A stretch of DNA of 64,000 bases from Streptomyces spiroverticillatus (GCA_014650415.1 BMUX01000009.1:124001-188000), one strand, 5' to 3'; positions 27,013 through 35,894 are shown, counted from the first letter of the stretch. Notes: generated from the sequence alone by a model not told the origin. Translations and numbers: made by a program.

Positions 27013-28611
27013 TCAGTCCTGGACCACCAACGCCGGCGTCTCCTTCGTCAGGACCTCGCCCCGGAAGAAGGCCGGGCTGCGGCGCTGCATCACCAGCATG
27101 ATGGCGAAGCCGACGACGAGGAGGCCGACGCCGATGACGAAGACGGAGCCCACGCCGAAGACGGACGAGCCGCTGCCGTACGCCGGGTCCCACATGTCGT
27201 ACAGGGTCTTGAAGAAGACGGCAGTCAGGAGCAGCCCGCCCAGGATCGGGAAGACGCCCTTGAAGAGCGCGTCGCGGACCGACGAGGTGAGGTCGCGGCG
27301 GAAGTACCAGGCGCAGGCGAAGGAGGTGAGGGCGTAGTAGAAGCAGATCATGAGGCCGAGGGCGTAGATCGTGTCGACCAGGACGTGCTCGCTGACCAGG
27401 GTCATGACCGTGTAGAAGATGCCGGTCGCCACGCCCGCGTGGACCGTCGCCCGCCCCGGGCTCTTGAAGCGCGGGTGGACGCGCGAGTAGGAGGCCGGGA
27501 GGGCCTCGTACGCCGACATGGCGAGGACCGTGCGGGCGACCGGGATGAAGGTCGTCTGGAGGCTCGCGGTGGCGGAGGCCAGGACCGCGACGAAGAGGGC
27601 GATGCCGAGGACGGGGCCCATGACCGGGCCTGCCAGGGCGGCGAAGACGTTGTCGGAGGTGTCCGGGTTGCCGAGGCCGAGGCCCTTGTCGCCGGAGCCC
27701 ACGGCCATCTGCGCGGCCACGGCGGTGGCCAGGTAGGAGCCGACCAGGACGACCATCGCGATGAGTGCCGCACGGCCGGGGGTCTTCTCGCTGCCGGTGG
27801 TCTCCTCGTTGGCGGTGAGACAGGCGTCCCAGCCCCAGTACATGAAGATCGAGAGGGAGAGCCCCGCGGTGAAGGCGGCGAAGGAGCCCACCGAGAAGGG
27901 GTTGAACCAGGACCAGGAGAAGTCCAGGCCGCCCGCGAACTCGGGAAGGTCGCTGCCCGCCTTGGTGAAGGCCATGACGACGAAGACGGCAAGGACAGCC
28001 AGCTGGAGGCCGACGAGGGCGTACTGGACGCCCTTGGTCGCCGTCATGCCGCGGTAGCTGACGAGGGTCGCGATGGCGATCAGGGCGAGGCAGGTCAGGA
28101 TGTGGACCGGTTTGTTGTCCTCGAGGGCCGCCACCTTCTCGCTGCCCGTGAGCTCGCCCGCCAGGAGCCAGAAGTAGGACGTGGCGACGCCTGCGAGGTT
28201 GGAGAGGACGATGATCGTCGCGACGACCAGGCCCCAGCCGCACATCCAGCCGACGCGCGGACCGAAGGCCTTCACGGTCCAGGTGAAGGAGGTGCCGCAG
28301 TCCGGCATGACCGTGTTCAGCTCGCGGTACGCGAAGGCCACCAGCAGCATCGGCAGGAACCCGGCGAGGAAGATCGCGGGCATCTGGAGGCCGACCTCGC
28401 CGGCCGTGGAGCCGAGGGTGGAGGTCAGGCAGTAGACGGGGGCGACGGTGGAAATACCGATGACGGCGCTGCCGAGGAGGCCGACGGAGTTCCCGCCGAG
28501 CCCCTTGTTGCGTACGCCGTCGCCGGATGTGTGCAGGGCTGCCCCCTCGGGCCCCTGCGCGACGCCCCTTACCGGGTCTCCGGCCTGCGGGTTTGTTTCC
28601 ACCTGTGTCAT
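27013..28611 (-). CDS. APC-family amino-acid permease
   Basis: 532 aa from ATG 28611 (MTQVETNPQAG); the ribosome-binding site is weak, and a start at 28641 is possible. About twelve membrane spans are visible. TM1 carries the loop SVGLLGSAVIGISTVAPVY, equivalent to the substrate-binding GxG region of APC transporters, and CGTSFTWTVKAFGPRVGWMCGW marks TM3. It imports an amino acid or amine with a proton or ion. It is single, with no enzyme neighbour that would name the substrate. Confidence 0.92.
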   Translation of the reverse strand: MTQVETNPQAGDPVRGVAQGPEGAALHTSGDGVRNKGLGGNSVGLLGSAVIGISTVAPVYCLTSTLGSTAGEVGLQMPAIFLAGFLPMLLVAFAYRELNTVMPDCGTSFTWTVKAFGPRVGWMCGWGLVVATIIVLSNLAGVATSYFWLLAGELTGSEKVAALEDNKPVHILTCLALIAIATLVSYRGMTATKGVQYALVGLQLAVLAVFVVMAFTKAGSDLPEFAGGLDFSWSWFNPFSVGSFAAFTAGLSLSIFMYWGWDACLTANEETTGSEKTPGRAALIAMVVLVGSYLATAVAAQMAVGSGDKGLGLGNPDTSDNVFAALAGPVMGPVLGIALFVAVLASATASLQTTFIPVARTVLAMSAYEALPASYSRVHPRFKSPGRATVHAGVATGIFYTVMTLVSEHVLVDTIYALGLMICFYYALTSFACAWYFRRDLTSSVRDALFKGVFPILGGLLLTAVFFKTLYDMWDPAYGSGSSVFGVGSVFVIGVGLLVVGFAIMLVMQRRSPAFFRGEVLTKETPALVVQD

Positions 28612-28848
28612 GAAAGGGACGTTAGATCCTGCGGTTTCCACATCCGGAGGATGAAAGTCCGGTTCAAGATCCTTGAGTTGAGGGGGTTGGTGTCCCTTTT
28701 TGCGTGAGGTTCTCGGGGGTGTTGGCGGGCGTACACCTTCGGAATGGAGGCCGGGGGGCGCGTAGGTGGGTTGCGGAAACCGTAGGTCCGCCCGGTATGC
28801 CCGGTTTCAAAATTTCCCGTGACGCGGGGTGACGTGGGGTGACACGCG

Positions 28849-28885
28849 GCAGGGCCCGTCGGAAGCGCACTCCGGCGGGCCCTGC
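28849..28885 (-). terminator. Hairpin after the LGFP-repeat gene
   Basis: Arms GCAGGGCCCG (28849-28858) and CGGGCCCTGC (28876-28885), 14 bp past the gene's stop on the minus strand. No U-tract. It separates this gene from the permease promoter region. Confidence 0.6.
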
Positions 28886-28898
28886 TCCGTACGAAAAC

Positions 28899-31235
28899 TC
28901 AGCCCGTCACCTGCCCCGTCGACCTGACCCACACCAGCGTTCCGCCCTGGAAGCGCTGGCGCCAGTTGCCGCCGCCCGCCGGTTCCTCGTCGCCGACCGG
29001 CATCCCGAGCCTGCCCGCCTCGGCGCCCAGGGAGCGGTGGCGGGTGCCGATGCCGCCCCACACCGCGTGCGTACCGGTCGTACGGGACCAGTACAGGAAG
29101 CCCCCGTCGAACTGCTGGACCACCCCGCCCGTACGCGCCCGCGCCGGGCGGTGCGAGCCGACCGTGCAGCCGAGGCGTCCGGTGGCTCCGCCCAGTGCGT
29201 CCCACTTCGCGGCGAAGGCGCCGGCCGGGGCGAGGCAGGTGCGGACCTGGCCGGTCCGCCTGACCCAGATCAGGGTTCCGCCCTGGAAGCGCTGGAGCCA
29301 GTCGCCGTTGCCGCGGGGCTCCTCGTCACCGACGGGGAGGCCAAGGTATCCGGCCTCCGCGCCCAGCGACCGGTAGCGGGTGCCGATGGCGCTCCACACC
29401 GGGTGCGTGCCGGTCGTACGGGACCAGTACAGGAAGCCGCCCTCGAACTGCTGGACCACGCCGCCGCTCTGCGCGCGGGCGGGCCGGTACGTGCCCACCA
29501 TGCAGCGGAGCTTGCTCCTGCCGCCGCCGACCTCGTACCACTTCTGCGTGAAGGCCCCCTCGGGGACGCGCTTGCACGGGGCGGAGGAGACGATTCCGGC
29601 GGTGCGGCTCCAGTAGACCGTGCCGCCCTGGAAGTCCTGCCGCCAGCCGCCCGGCACCGCGTACTCGGGGGTGGTGGGCAGACCGAGCGGGCCGTTCTCC
29701 GCGCCTGTGTCCCGGTACCGCTTGCCGATCGCGCCGGTGGCCCACACCGGGAACACCGCGTCGCGGCCCGCGCCCGCCGCCCAGTAGAGGCGCCCGCCCT
29801 GGAAGTCCTGCCGGGAGCCGCCCTTCACCTTGCGCTCGTCGCTGACGGGGAGCTTCAGGCGGCCCCTGTGCGAGTCGAGCCAGCGGTACCACTCGCCGAT
29901 CGCGTCCACCTCGGGGCGCACCCCGTAGACGGTGTTGCCGACCTTGTAGAGCGAGCCGCCCGCGAAGAGCTGGAGCGTGCCGCCGGGCACGGGCTGCGGG
30001 TCCGAGGTCGGGCAGCCGTACGAACCGGACGCGCCGCCCAACTGCGCCCACTTGCGCCCGAATTCACCGAGCGCCGTGCCGCAGAGGCGGGAGAGGGTGG
30101 TCTCCGTGCCATCGTTGAACAGGGCCGTGACCGCGACCCGTCCGGCGTGCTTCGCCGGGTCCAGGTCGGCCATGGCGGCGGGCCGCACGGTCGCGGCGGC
30201 GAGCGTGAGCCGGGTGGTGCCCACGGGGACGGTCGCCACCTGCCGCCAGGCGACGGTGTCCGAGCCCCGGACATACACCGCGTACGACGCCACCCGCCCG
30301 GCACCCTTCGCGGGAGCCTGCCAGGTCAGGGGCAGTTCGCCGTTGGCGGCGAGCGAGCCGCTCACCTTGCGGGGCGGCTCGGCGGCGTCGTAACAACTGC
30401 CGGGACGGAGAGGGACTTTGTCACTCAGGTCGGTGACGGCGCTGCGCCGCTTGGCCCCCAGCGTGTCCACCAGTCCGCCGAGGCCCTTCACGAACTCGAT
30501 CGCGCCGAGCTTGTGGCAGGTCGCCCAGGGCTGGGCGCGCAGCGAGACGTACGGGTCGCGGGTCTTGAGCGCCCAGTTGCGGGTGACGGTGGGGATGGTG
30601 CCCCAGGGCATGTAGTACGGGTCCGGATCGGCGGCGTCGGCGGCGAGCGTGGCGGTGGCCGCGGACTTCGGGACGTTGAAGGCCCGGCCGTACGGGTCGG
30701 CGGCACGGCCGCCGACGGCCTGCACGCTCGTGCCCGGGGTATGGGGTCCGGTGCCGAAAAGGATGCTGACCTCGTTCGGGCCCGGCTTCTGGATCACCCC
30801 CTTGTAGCCGGGATTCACCCGGTATTCCAGGGGGATTTTCCAGACTCCCTTTCCGTTGTAGCGGAAAGCGCCCACGATGAATTCCGGCTTGATTCCGCCG
30901 ACGAATGCGATCTCCGACTCGTGGTCCATCGCGTCGGTCTCCAGCATCGCGTCGACCGCGAGGCCGCCGGGCGCGTCCACGACGTACACCCACTGCCCGA
31001 AGATCTTCGGGTGGCGGGTGCGGTACGAGGTGCTGGAGAGGCCGCTGTTGGGGACCTGGACGCCGGGGCGCACCCGCAGCGAGCCGCCGGGGCCGAGCTC
31101 GGTGGGGTCCATGCCCGTACTGAACACGTGCTCGGGTGTGCGGTAGGCGCCGGAGCCGGGGCCGCCCGTGCCCCGGAACAGCAGGGCCTTGTCGTCGCGC
31201 CAGACGATCTTGCGGCCGGCGTTGTCGGAGGCCAC
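28899..31235 (-). CDS. ADP-ribosyltransferase domain plus seven LGFP repeats (3' part of a frameshifted gene)
   Basis: 778 aa if started at GTG 31235, which has no ribosome-binding site. The N-terminal part resembles scabin/pierisin-type mono-ADP-ribosyltransferases: an Arg strand (KALLFRGTG), an STS motif (GLSSTSYRT), and an E-x-E ending in HESEIAFVGGI. The C-terminal half has about seven LGFP-type repeats (LGLPVGDEEP, FQGGTLIW and the like), which anchor proteins to the mycolate or peptidoglycan surface. No signal peptide is present in this frame. The signal lies in the adjacent frame at 31241-31630, so this is probably one exported toxin or effector gene broken by a frameshift near 31240. 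Confidence 0.75.
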   Translation of the reverse strand: MASDNAGRKIVWRDDKALLFRGTGGPGSGAYRTPEHVFSTGMDPTELGPGGSLRVRPGVQVPNSGLSSTSYRTRHPKIFGQWVYVVDAPGGLAVDAMLETDAMDHESEIAFVGGIKPEFIVGAFRYNGKGVWKIPLEYRVNPGYKGVIQKPGPNEVSILFGTGPHTPGTSVQAVGGRAADPYGRAFNVPKSAATATLAADAADPDPYYMPWGTIPTVTRNWALKTRDPYVSLRAQPWATCHKLGAIEFVKGLGGLVDTLGAKRRSAVTDLSDKVPLRPGSCYDAAEPPRKVSGSLAANGELPLTWQAPAKGAGRVASYAVYVRGSDTVAWRQVATVPVGTTRLTLAAATVRPAAMADLDPAKHAGRVAVTALFNDGTETTLSRLCGTALGEFGRKWAQLGGASGSYGCPTSDPQPVPGGTLQLFAGGSLYKVGNTVYGVRPEVDAIGEWYRWLDSHRGRLKLPVSDERKVKGGSRQDFQGGRLYWAAGAGRDAVFPVWATGAIGKRYRDTGAENGPLGLPTTPEYAVPGGWRQDFQGGTVYWSRTAGIVSSAPCKRVPEGAFTQKWYEVGGGRSKLRCMVGTYRPARAQSGGVVQQFEGGFLYWSRTTGTHPVWSAIGTRYRSLGAEAGYLGLPVGDEEPRGNGDWLQRFQGGTLIWVRRTGQVRTCLAPAGAFAAKWDALGGATGRLGCTVGSHRPARARTGGVVQQFDGGFLYWSRTTGTHAVWGGIGTRHRSLGAEAGRLGMPVGDEEPAGGGNWRQRFQGGTLVWVRSTGQVTG

Positions 31236-31240
31236 GCGGG

Positions 31241-31630
31241 TCAGGTGGTGGCGCGCCAGTCCTTGTACCACTGCTTGCCGGTGATCTCCCGGGCCTTCGC
31301 GGCGGGCAGCTTCGCCACCCAGGGCGGTGTCTTGCCCCTGGTCGGCACGCACTCGCGGGGCAGCCCGGCGGGCGCGTGCTCGGGGGCGCCGGTGGGGAAG
31401 GCGCCGGGGGCGATGGCGGCGTATCCGGTGAGCGGGGGCGGGGGCGGGGTGGGGCCCGGGGCGGGGGCGGCCGGTCCCTTTTCGATGCCCGTCCCCTTTT
31501 CGACGCCCGTCCCCTTTTCGTCGCCCGTCTCCGCGAACGCGGAGGGAATTCCGGGTGCGAGAAGCGCAGCCGAGACGAGCAGAGCCGCGAATGCCGCCGT
31601 CTTTCGTCCCGCGTGACTACCGAATTTCAT
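31241..31630 (-). CDS. Signal peptide and N-terminus of the same ADP-ribosyltransferase (5' part)
   Basis: 129 aa from ATG 31630 with GGAGG well placed. The signal peptide is clear (KTAAFAALLVSAALLAPG, cleavage near AFA). A Gly/Glu/Lys repeat (EKGTGVEKGTGIEKG) and Pro-rich linker follow, then PPWVAKLPAAKAREITGKQW. It ends in DWRATT and a TGA that overlaps the start of the ART frame. The two frames join with a one-base shift. Alone this peptide has no recognisable function, so it is best read as the front of a broken gene. A rare coupled two-gene arrangement is possible. Confidence 0.7.
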   Translation of the reverse strand: MKFGSHAGRKTAAFAALLVSAALLAPGIPSAFAETGDEKGTGVEKGTGIEKGPAAPAPGPTPPPPPLTGYAAIAPGAFPTGAPEHAPAGLPRECVPTRGKTPPWVAKLPAAKAREITGKQWYKDWRATT

Positions 31631-31720
31631 GCATGGCCTCCGTCGGCGCTCGAGCTGAGCCCATGCTCAACGGGTTCTCTGGTGATAAACGGTTGAACGC
31701 CACGTGTCGGCGGGGACCGC

Positions 31721-31736
31721 CCGTTCGGCCGAACGG
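31721..31736. promoter_or_regulatory. Perfect 16-bp palindrome before tetR gene
   Basis: CCGTTCGGCCGAACGG is a perfect palindrome 35 bp upstream of the TetR gene and between it and the divergent ADP-ribosyltransferase gene. It is the best candidate for the TetR protein's own operator, and it may also affect the divergent gene. Confidence 0.65.
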
Positions 31737-31771
31737 ATACCCTGGCGCACGATCCGGGGAGGGATGCAGCC

Positions 31772-32371
31772 ATGGGGCGGATGCCTGCGGCGCAGCGGCG
31801 GCGCCAACTGGTCGAGGCGGCGATCCGGGCGATGGCCCGCGACGGTGTCGCGAAGACGACCACCCGGTCCGTGGTGGCGGAGGCCGGGGTGTCGCTGAGC
31901 GTCTTCCACTACTGCTTCGGCTCGAAGCAGGACCTCCTCGAAGCGGTCATGGACACCATCTCCGAGCACTCCGAGTCCGACGTGCTGGCCCGGCTCGCCC
32001 CGAGCCCCGGTTCCGCGCTGCGCACGACGATCCGGGCCGGCCTCCAGGCGTACTGGGACCACGTCCTGGCCCATCGCGGCGAACACATGCTGACGTACGA
32101 ACTCACCCAGTACGCCCTGCGCGAGCCGGGTTACGAACACCTCGCGAGGCGGCAGTACGAGCGCTACCTGACCGCTCACCTCAAGGTGATCCGGCAGCTC
32201 GCCGAGGCCCTCGGCGTGGAGCTGACGGTGCCGGAGCCGACGGCCGCCCGCTACCTGGCGGCGCTGACCGACGGTCTGACCCTCAACTTCCTGGTCCTGG
32301 GCGACGAGGCGAAGGCGGCGGAGGTGCTGGACACGGTGGCGGACCAGATCCTGGGCCTGGTACGGCAGTAG
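31772..32371 (+). CDS. TetR-family transcriptional regulator
   Basis: 199 aa, ATG 31772 with GGGGAGGG upstream. Residues about 8-55 carry the HTH (RRQLVEAAIRAMARDGVAKT, then SVVAEAGVSLSVFHYCFGSKQDLL). The C-terminal ligand domain has EHMLTYELTQYALREPGYEHLA. It probably represses itself through the palindrome at 31721 and may control the divergent ADP-ribosyltransferase gene. Its ligand is unknown. It is followed at once by a hairpin whose first arm overlaps the stop codon. Confidence 0.92.
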   Translation: MGRMPAAQRRRQLVEAAIRAMARDGVAKTTTRSVVAEAGVSLSVFHYCFGSKQDLLEAVMDTISEHSESDVLARLAPSPGSALRTTIRAGLQAYWDHVLAHRGEHMLTYELTQYALREPGYEHLARRQYERYLTAHLKVIRQLAEALGVELTVPEPTAARYLAALTDGLTLNFLVLGDEAKAAEVLDTVADQILGLVRQ

Positions 32372-32400
32372 CCCCCGCCATTCGGGGGCGGGGGCTACTG
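32366..32400. terminator. Bidirectional hairpin terminator
   Basis: Perfect 14-bp arms CAGTAGCCCCCGCC (32366-32379) and GGCGGGGGCTACTG (32387-32400) with a 7-nt loop. It spans the tetR stop codon and lies 26 bp from the convergent gene's stop. Confidence 0.75.
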
Positions 32401-32425
32401 GCTCACTGGGTACGGGAGTTGAAGG

Positions 32426-34477
32426 TCACCCGGCGAAGACCGAGGCCTCCTTCACCGAGTACCCGTACTTGGTGGCGCGTGCCGTGCCGTACATACGGAC
32501 GTAGCGGGCCTGCACCGGGGCGAACACGGCCGTGTCCAGCCCGCCGTCCGCCTTGTCCGTGCTCCACACGGACCGCCATGCCTTGCCGTCGTCCGAGACC
32601 TCGATGCGGTAGCCGCGGGCGTAGGCCTTCTCCCACTCCAGGGAGACCCGGCCGACGGTGCGGGTGGCGCCCAGGTCGACCTGGAGCCACTGCCCGTCGG
32701 ACCAGTCGCTGGCCCAGCGGGTGCCGAGGTCGCCGTCCACGGCGCGTCCGGCGGCGAAGCTGGTGAAGGGGTTCCACTCGGCGGAGCTGGCGGAGGCCGG
32801 GGCTCCGGCGGCGAGGTTGGCGGAGGCCTTGTGGGTCTCGGTCGCCTTCCAGGTGGTGAGGTAGGACTCGGCGCCGCTCATCAGGTCCTGGACGGTGTCC
32901 TTGCCCGCCTGGCCCGCGCTGAGCCTGATCTGCTCGACCCAGTCGGGCACGGTGCCGACGTGGGCGGCGCCGTCGGTGTTGAAGTCCCAGGTGCGCTCGC
33001 CGGTCTTCTGGCGGTCGATGACGGAGCCGCCGTCGGCACTGCGGAAGGGGTACTTCACGGCGTTGGGGGCGTCCGGGCCGCCGGGGGCGGGCCAGCCGCC
33101 GACGCCGTTCATGTCGGTGCCGTAACCGAGGCCGACACCGTACTTCTGACGCAGCGGCCTGGTCCCCTCGGACTCCTTGGCGAAGCTGTCGGCGCTGGAC
33201 ATGTACGAGGCCTTGAAGCCGCCGAGGCGGTAGAGGCGCTCCAGCCAGCTGTCGTCCATCCAGCTGTGGCTGGACAGCACACCCGGGTAGTTCGCGGACT
33301 CCAGCAGATCAAGAGTCCGCGAGGCGGCCTTCACGCTCATGTGGTCGAGTTCGAGCATCATGTTGCGTTTCATGAGGCCCTTGACGGCGTACTCGCCGAG
33401 GCCGGTGAGGCCGCGGGTGTTGCACTTGCCGCCGTTGTCGGCGGGGACCTTGACGCCCGGGGGCAGCAGCTTGGTCACCTCGGCGGGGGCCTGGGCGTTC
33501 CCGGCCGGGTTGTCCTGCTGCGGACCCGCGCACTGCTCGGTGGCCCAGAACGTACCCGTGGACAGGAACTGCCCGATGTTCACGGCCGTACCGATGGTCC
33601 CGTTGTCCATCCGCACACCGCACAGCGCGTTGTCGAACTTGTGACAGAGGAACATGCTCCGCACCCCGAGCTTGTACAGCTCGTCGAGCCCCTTGTCGAT
33701 GTCGTCCTTCCCGCACTGGGCGACGTCGAGGATCTGCTTGCACCCGAAGGGCTCGGAGGTCTCGACCCCGAGCACCACGGCCAGCTTCCCCTGCTCGGCG
33801 ACCTTCCTGGCCTGCGCGGAGTCGGTGACGATACGGAAGAAGCCCTTGCCCGGGCCGCCGTAGATCTTGTCGACGTACGCCTGCATCTCGTACGTCTTGC
33901 GGGCCTGGAGCCGGATCGACTCCATCTCGTCGCACCCACGGTCGCGCGCATAGATCGAACACAACAACCCATTACTGACCAGGTCGTTGACGAGCACCCG
34001 CTGCCCGCCGCGCCAGGCGCGCTCCAGCCAGGCGTAGTAATTCTGCTGGTGGCTCAGGGAGTTGTGGGCGGGCCAGTCCTTGAAGGTGGGCCAGCCGACG
34101 GGGTCGTGGTGCCCGTCCGCGCCGCCCGTCACATTCTCGAAGAGCGCGAGCGCGCCGTCGGGGTAGTGCTCGGGGCAGTCCTTGAGGGCGGTGGCGACAC
34201 CGGCCTCGTCGAAGGGCTTGCCGCAGATGATGCGGCCACCGAAGCCCTCGTTGGACATCACGTGGTTGTGGGCGTCGACGAATCCGCGCACCTTGCCCTG
34301 GGCGTCGGTGCCTTTGAAGGGTTCGCCGGTGACGTTGATCTGCGAGTCGGCGGCGGGCCGCGCGGTCGGCTCCCACCAGGGGCTGTCGGCGCCGGCGGCC
34401 TGTGGGGAGGCCACGCCGAGAGTCAGCAGGAGGGTCACGACTGCGGCGAAGAGGCCATGTCTGCGTTGGGGGGTCAT
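32426..34477 (-). CDS. Secreted amidohydrolase-like protein with discoidin (F5/8 C) domain
   Basis: 683 aa, ATG 34477 with GAAGG upstream. The signal peptide (LFAAVVTLLLTLGVASPQAAG) is clear. An amidohydrolase/M19-like barrel covers most of the body: RGFVDAHNHVMSNEG, VVLGVETSEPFGC, LCHKFDNALCG, LELDHMSVKA, LSSHSWMDD. The C-terminal 140 residues form a discoidin sandwich (NPFTSFAAGRAVDGDLGTRW; GQWLQVDLGATRTV; ARYVRMYG) that usually binds glycans. It probably acts outside the cell on a surface or environmental polymer or peptide; the substrate is not evident. It is monocistronic. Confidence 0.85.
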   Translation of the reverse strand: MTPQRRHGLFAAVVTLLLTLGVASPQAAGADSPWWEPTARPAADSQINVTGEPFKGTDAQGKVRGFVDAHNHVMSNEGFGGRIICGKPFDEAGVATALKDCPEHYPDGALALFENVTGGADGHHDPVGWPTFKDWPAHNSLSHQQNYYAWLERAWRGGQRVLVNDLVSNGLLCSIYARDRGCDEMESIRLQARKTYEMQAYVDKIYGGPGKGFFRIVTDSAQARKVAEQGKLAVVLGVETSEPFGCKQILDVAQCGKDDIDKGLDELYKLGVRSMFLCHKFDNALCGVRMDNGTIGTAVNIGQFLSTGTFWATEQCAGPQQDNPAGNAQAPAEVTKLLPPGVKVPADNGGKCNTRGLTGLGEYAVKGLMKRNMMLELDHMSVKAASRTLDLLESANYPGVLSSHSWMDDSWLERLYRLGGFKASYMSSADSFAKESEGTRPLRQKYGVGLGYGTDMNGVGGWPAPGGPDAPNAVKYPFRSADGGSVIDRQKTGERTWDFNTDGAAHVGTVPDWVEQIRLSAGQAGKDTVQDLMSGAESYLTTWKATETHKASANLAAGAPASASSAEWNPFTSFAAGRAVDGDLGTRWASDWSDGQWLQVDLGATRTVGRVSLEWEKAYARGYRIEVSDDGKAWRSVWSTDKADGGLDTAVFAPVQARYVRMYGTARATKYGYSVKEASVFAG

Positions 34478-34634
34478 CCGGGCTGCCTTCGGTCCGGGAC
34501 GGTGACGCGCCGACTGACGACCTGTTGCTGTTACCGGTCGTTACTCGCGCGTAGGTCCCGTCGAGAATGACCTTCTGCTGACAGTCAGTCAAGGGTCCGG
34601 GACAAACGACCTGTTGGGTGTCGGGGGGCGAGTC

Positions 34635-34745
34635 TCACGGCCCCTCCCCCTGGCCGTACGAGGCCGCCCACTTGCCGCGCGAGAAGTGGCACACGCCCTC
34701 GGGCGTGATCTGTACGCGGCTGCCGTAGACCGGCAGCACCTTCAC
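34635..34745 (-). CDS. Very small protein, 36 aa, third gene of a small-gene operon
   Basis: GTG 34745 with GGGGAGGGG a few bases upstream; the product begins VKVLPVYGSRVQITPEG and ends GQGEGP. It is 16 bp downstream of the 77-aa gene. It is too short for domain recognition. Support comes from the ribosome-binding site, the tight spacing and a basic, ordered composition unlike random frames. It could instead be a remnant of a larger gene. Confidence 0.45.
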   Translation of the reverse strand: MKVLPVYGSRVQITPEGVCHFSRGKWAASYGQGEGP

Positions 34746-34760
34746 GGGTACGCCCCTCCC

Positions 34761-34994
34761 CTACTCGGCGGAGCCCCCACTCCGACCCTGCCCCCTGCAC
34801 CGAGCGCACCGGCACAGCGGCCACGCCCCGCTCGGCACCGGCGCGAGCCGGTCCCCGCTCCGGAACACCTGCGTCTCGGGCCAGGTCCGCCCGCCGTCGC
34901 GGGACACCCGCATCGTCATCAACGGGTACGTGTCGTCAGACGCCGACAGGTGCCCGGCCCCCGGGCCGGAACCGGCACCGGCCGCCGGGGTCAC
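34761..34994 (-). CDS. Small protein with C-x-C-x2-C motif, 77 aa
   Basis: Starts at GTG 34994, which overlaps the stop of the 65-aa gene (GTGA). The second half reads MRVSRDGGRTWPETQVF, then a Cys motif CRCARC near the C-terminus that may bind zinc. No family is recognised. The overlap indicates translational coupling with the upstream gene, and the unit is divergent from the GntR/UTRA pair. The start is inferred from the overlap; ATG codons further in are alternatives. Confidence 0.5.
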   Translation of the reverse strand: MTPAAGAGSGPGAGHLSASDDTYPLMTMRVSRDGGRTWPETQVFRSGDRLAPVPSGAWPLCRCARCRGQGRSGGSAE

Positions 34995-35188
34995 CCCCGC
35001 TCCCCGTGCGGATGATTGCGCAGCTCGACATCCGCATCGGTGACCGCCGAGTGGTCGAACTCCTCCCGGGCCCGGTCCCGCTGCCGCACGAGCACGGCAC
35101 AGACACCGCACCCCTCGGCGGGCTTCGGGGCCTCCAGCGGAAGCCCCAGGTGCACGGGCGGGCTCATTACTGTCGACGTCTGCTGCAT
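34991..35188 (-). CDS. Small conserved protein with CxxC, 65 aa
   Basis: ATG 35188, product MQQTSTVMSPPVHLGLPLEA and onward with GCGVCAVLVRQRDRAREEFD and AVTDADVELRNHPHGER. The CxxC followed by a charged helix and the His-rich end is a pattern I associate with small streptomycete proteins beside GntR-type regulators. The family has no known function. It begins the three-gene operon and faces the GntR/UTRA pair across a palindrome at 35235-35248. Confidence 0.65.
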   Translation of the reverse strand: MQQTSTVMSPPVHLGLPLEAPKPAEGCGVCAVLVRQRDRAREEFDHSAVTDADVELRNHPHGERG

Positions 35189-35234
35189 ACCTACCGCCCA
35201 TCAAAGGTGGCTTCACGACAGCCCAACCTTACTG

Positions 35235-35248
35235 CTATTCACGAATAG
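35235..35248. promoter_or_regulatory. Perfect inverted repeat CTATTC-N2-GAATAG, candidate GntR operator
   Basis: Between the divergent small-gene operon (start 35188) and the UTRA gene (start 35346). Perfect 6-bp arms with two central bases in an AT-rich patch fit a GntR-type site. One of the two adjacent UTRA proteins, the one with an HTH, is the natural candidate to bind it. Confidence 0.55.
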
Positions 35249-35345
35249 TGGGAAGATTTAGCGAGAGGTCCCACTTAGGGTGAGGAGCGCCCGGTGCGAA
35301 GCTGTAAGGCGCGAGGGGATTCGCAGGCCGTACGGGAGGAACGCC

Positions 35346-35894
35346 GTGAGCAGCAGTAACGAGTGGACCAGCAGCACATCGACGCCGTACCTCGCGCCAC
35401 GCACGAAGGGCCAGTCCGACGCGTGGTCCGCAGAGGCCGCCGCCACTGGACGCAGGGGTACGCAGACCATCGTTCAGGCAGGTGAAGCCCCGGCCCCGGA
35501 GCAGGTGGCGGAGCTGTTCGGCATCGTCGCCGGCGCACCCGTGGTCACGCGCCGCCGCATCATCCAACTGGACAGCAACCCGATCGAGTTGACCGACACC
35601 TTTTACCCGGCCGACATCGCCCTGGGCACTCGTCTGGCCGGAACGGCCAAGATCCGAGGCGGCGCAGTGACGCTGCTTGCCGAACTCGGGCACGTCGGTG
35701 TGCGTGTACGCGAGGAAGTCACCGCGCGCATGCCGGACGAGGCCGAGCGAGAGGCCCTCCGCATGGGCCCGGACGAGCCCGTGCTCCGGCTGACCCGCGT
35801 CACCCTGGACGCGGACGACCGGCCGATCCAGGTCGATGTGATGCTGATGCCCGCCCTCAGCCAGCGACTGCACTACGAGATCAGGATCGGATGA
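35346..35894 (+). CDS. UTRA-domain protein of GntR type lacking the DNA-binding domain
   Basis: 182 aa from GTG 35346 (GGGAGGAAC upstream). Almost all of it is the UTRA ligand domain: QVAELFGIVAGAPVVTRRR, LTDTFYPADIALGTRLAG, VREEVTARMPDEAEREALRMG, VLRLTRVTLDADDRPIQVD. The N-terminal 45 residues (YLAPRTKGQSDAWSAEAA) hold no winged helix, so it cannot bind DNA as a GntR protein would. Its stop overlaps the start of a complete GntR gene by ATGA. It may heterodimerise with that protein or sense a ligand for it. Confidence 0.85.
   Translation: MSSSNEWTSSTSTPYLAPRTKGQSDAWSAEAAATGRRGTQTIVQAGEAPAPEQVAELFGIVAGAPVVTRRRIIQLDSNPIELTDTFYPADIALGTRLAGTAKIRGGAVTLLAELGHVGVRVREEVTARMPDEAEREALRMGPDEPVLRLTRVTLDADDRPIQVDVMLMPALSQRLHYEIRIG

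Noticed and set aside
31772-32371. The TetR protein here as regulator of the CTGACG palindromes
   Set aside because: Its own promoter region holds a different palindrome and no CTGACG site; the regulator of the eight sites is more likely elsewhere.
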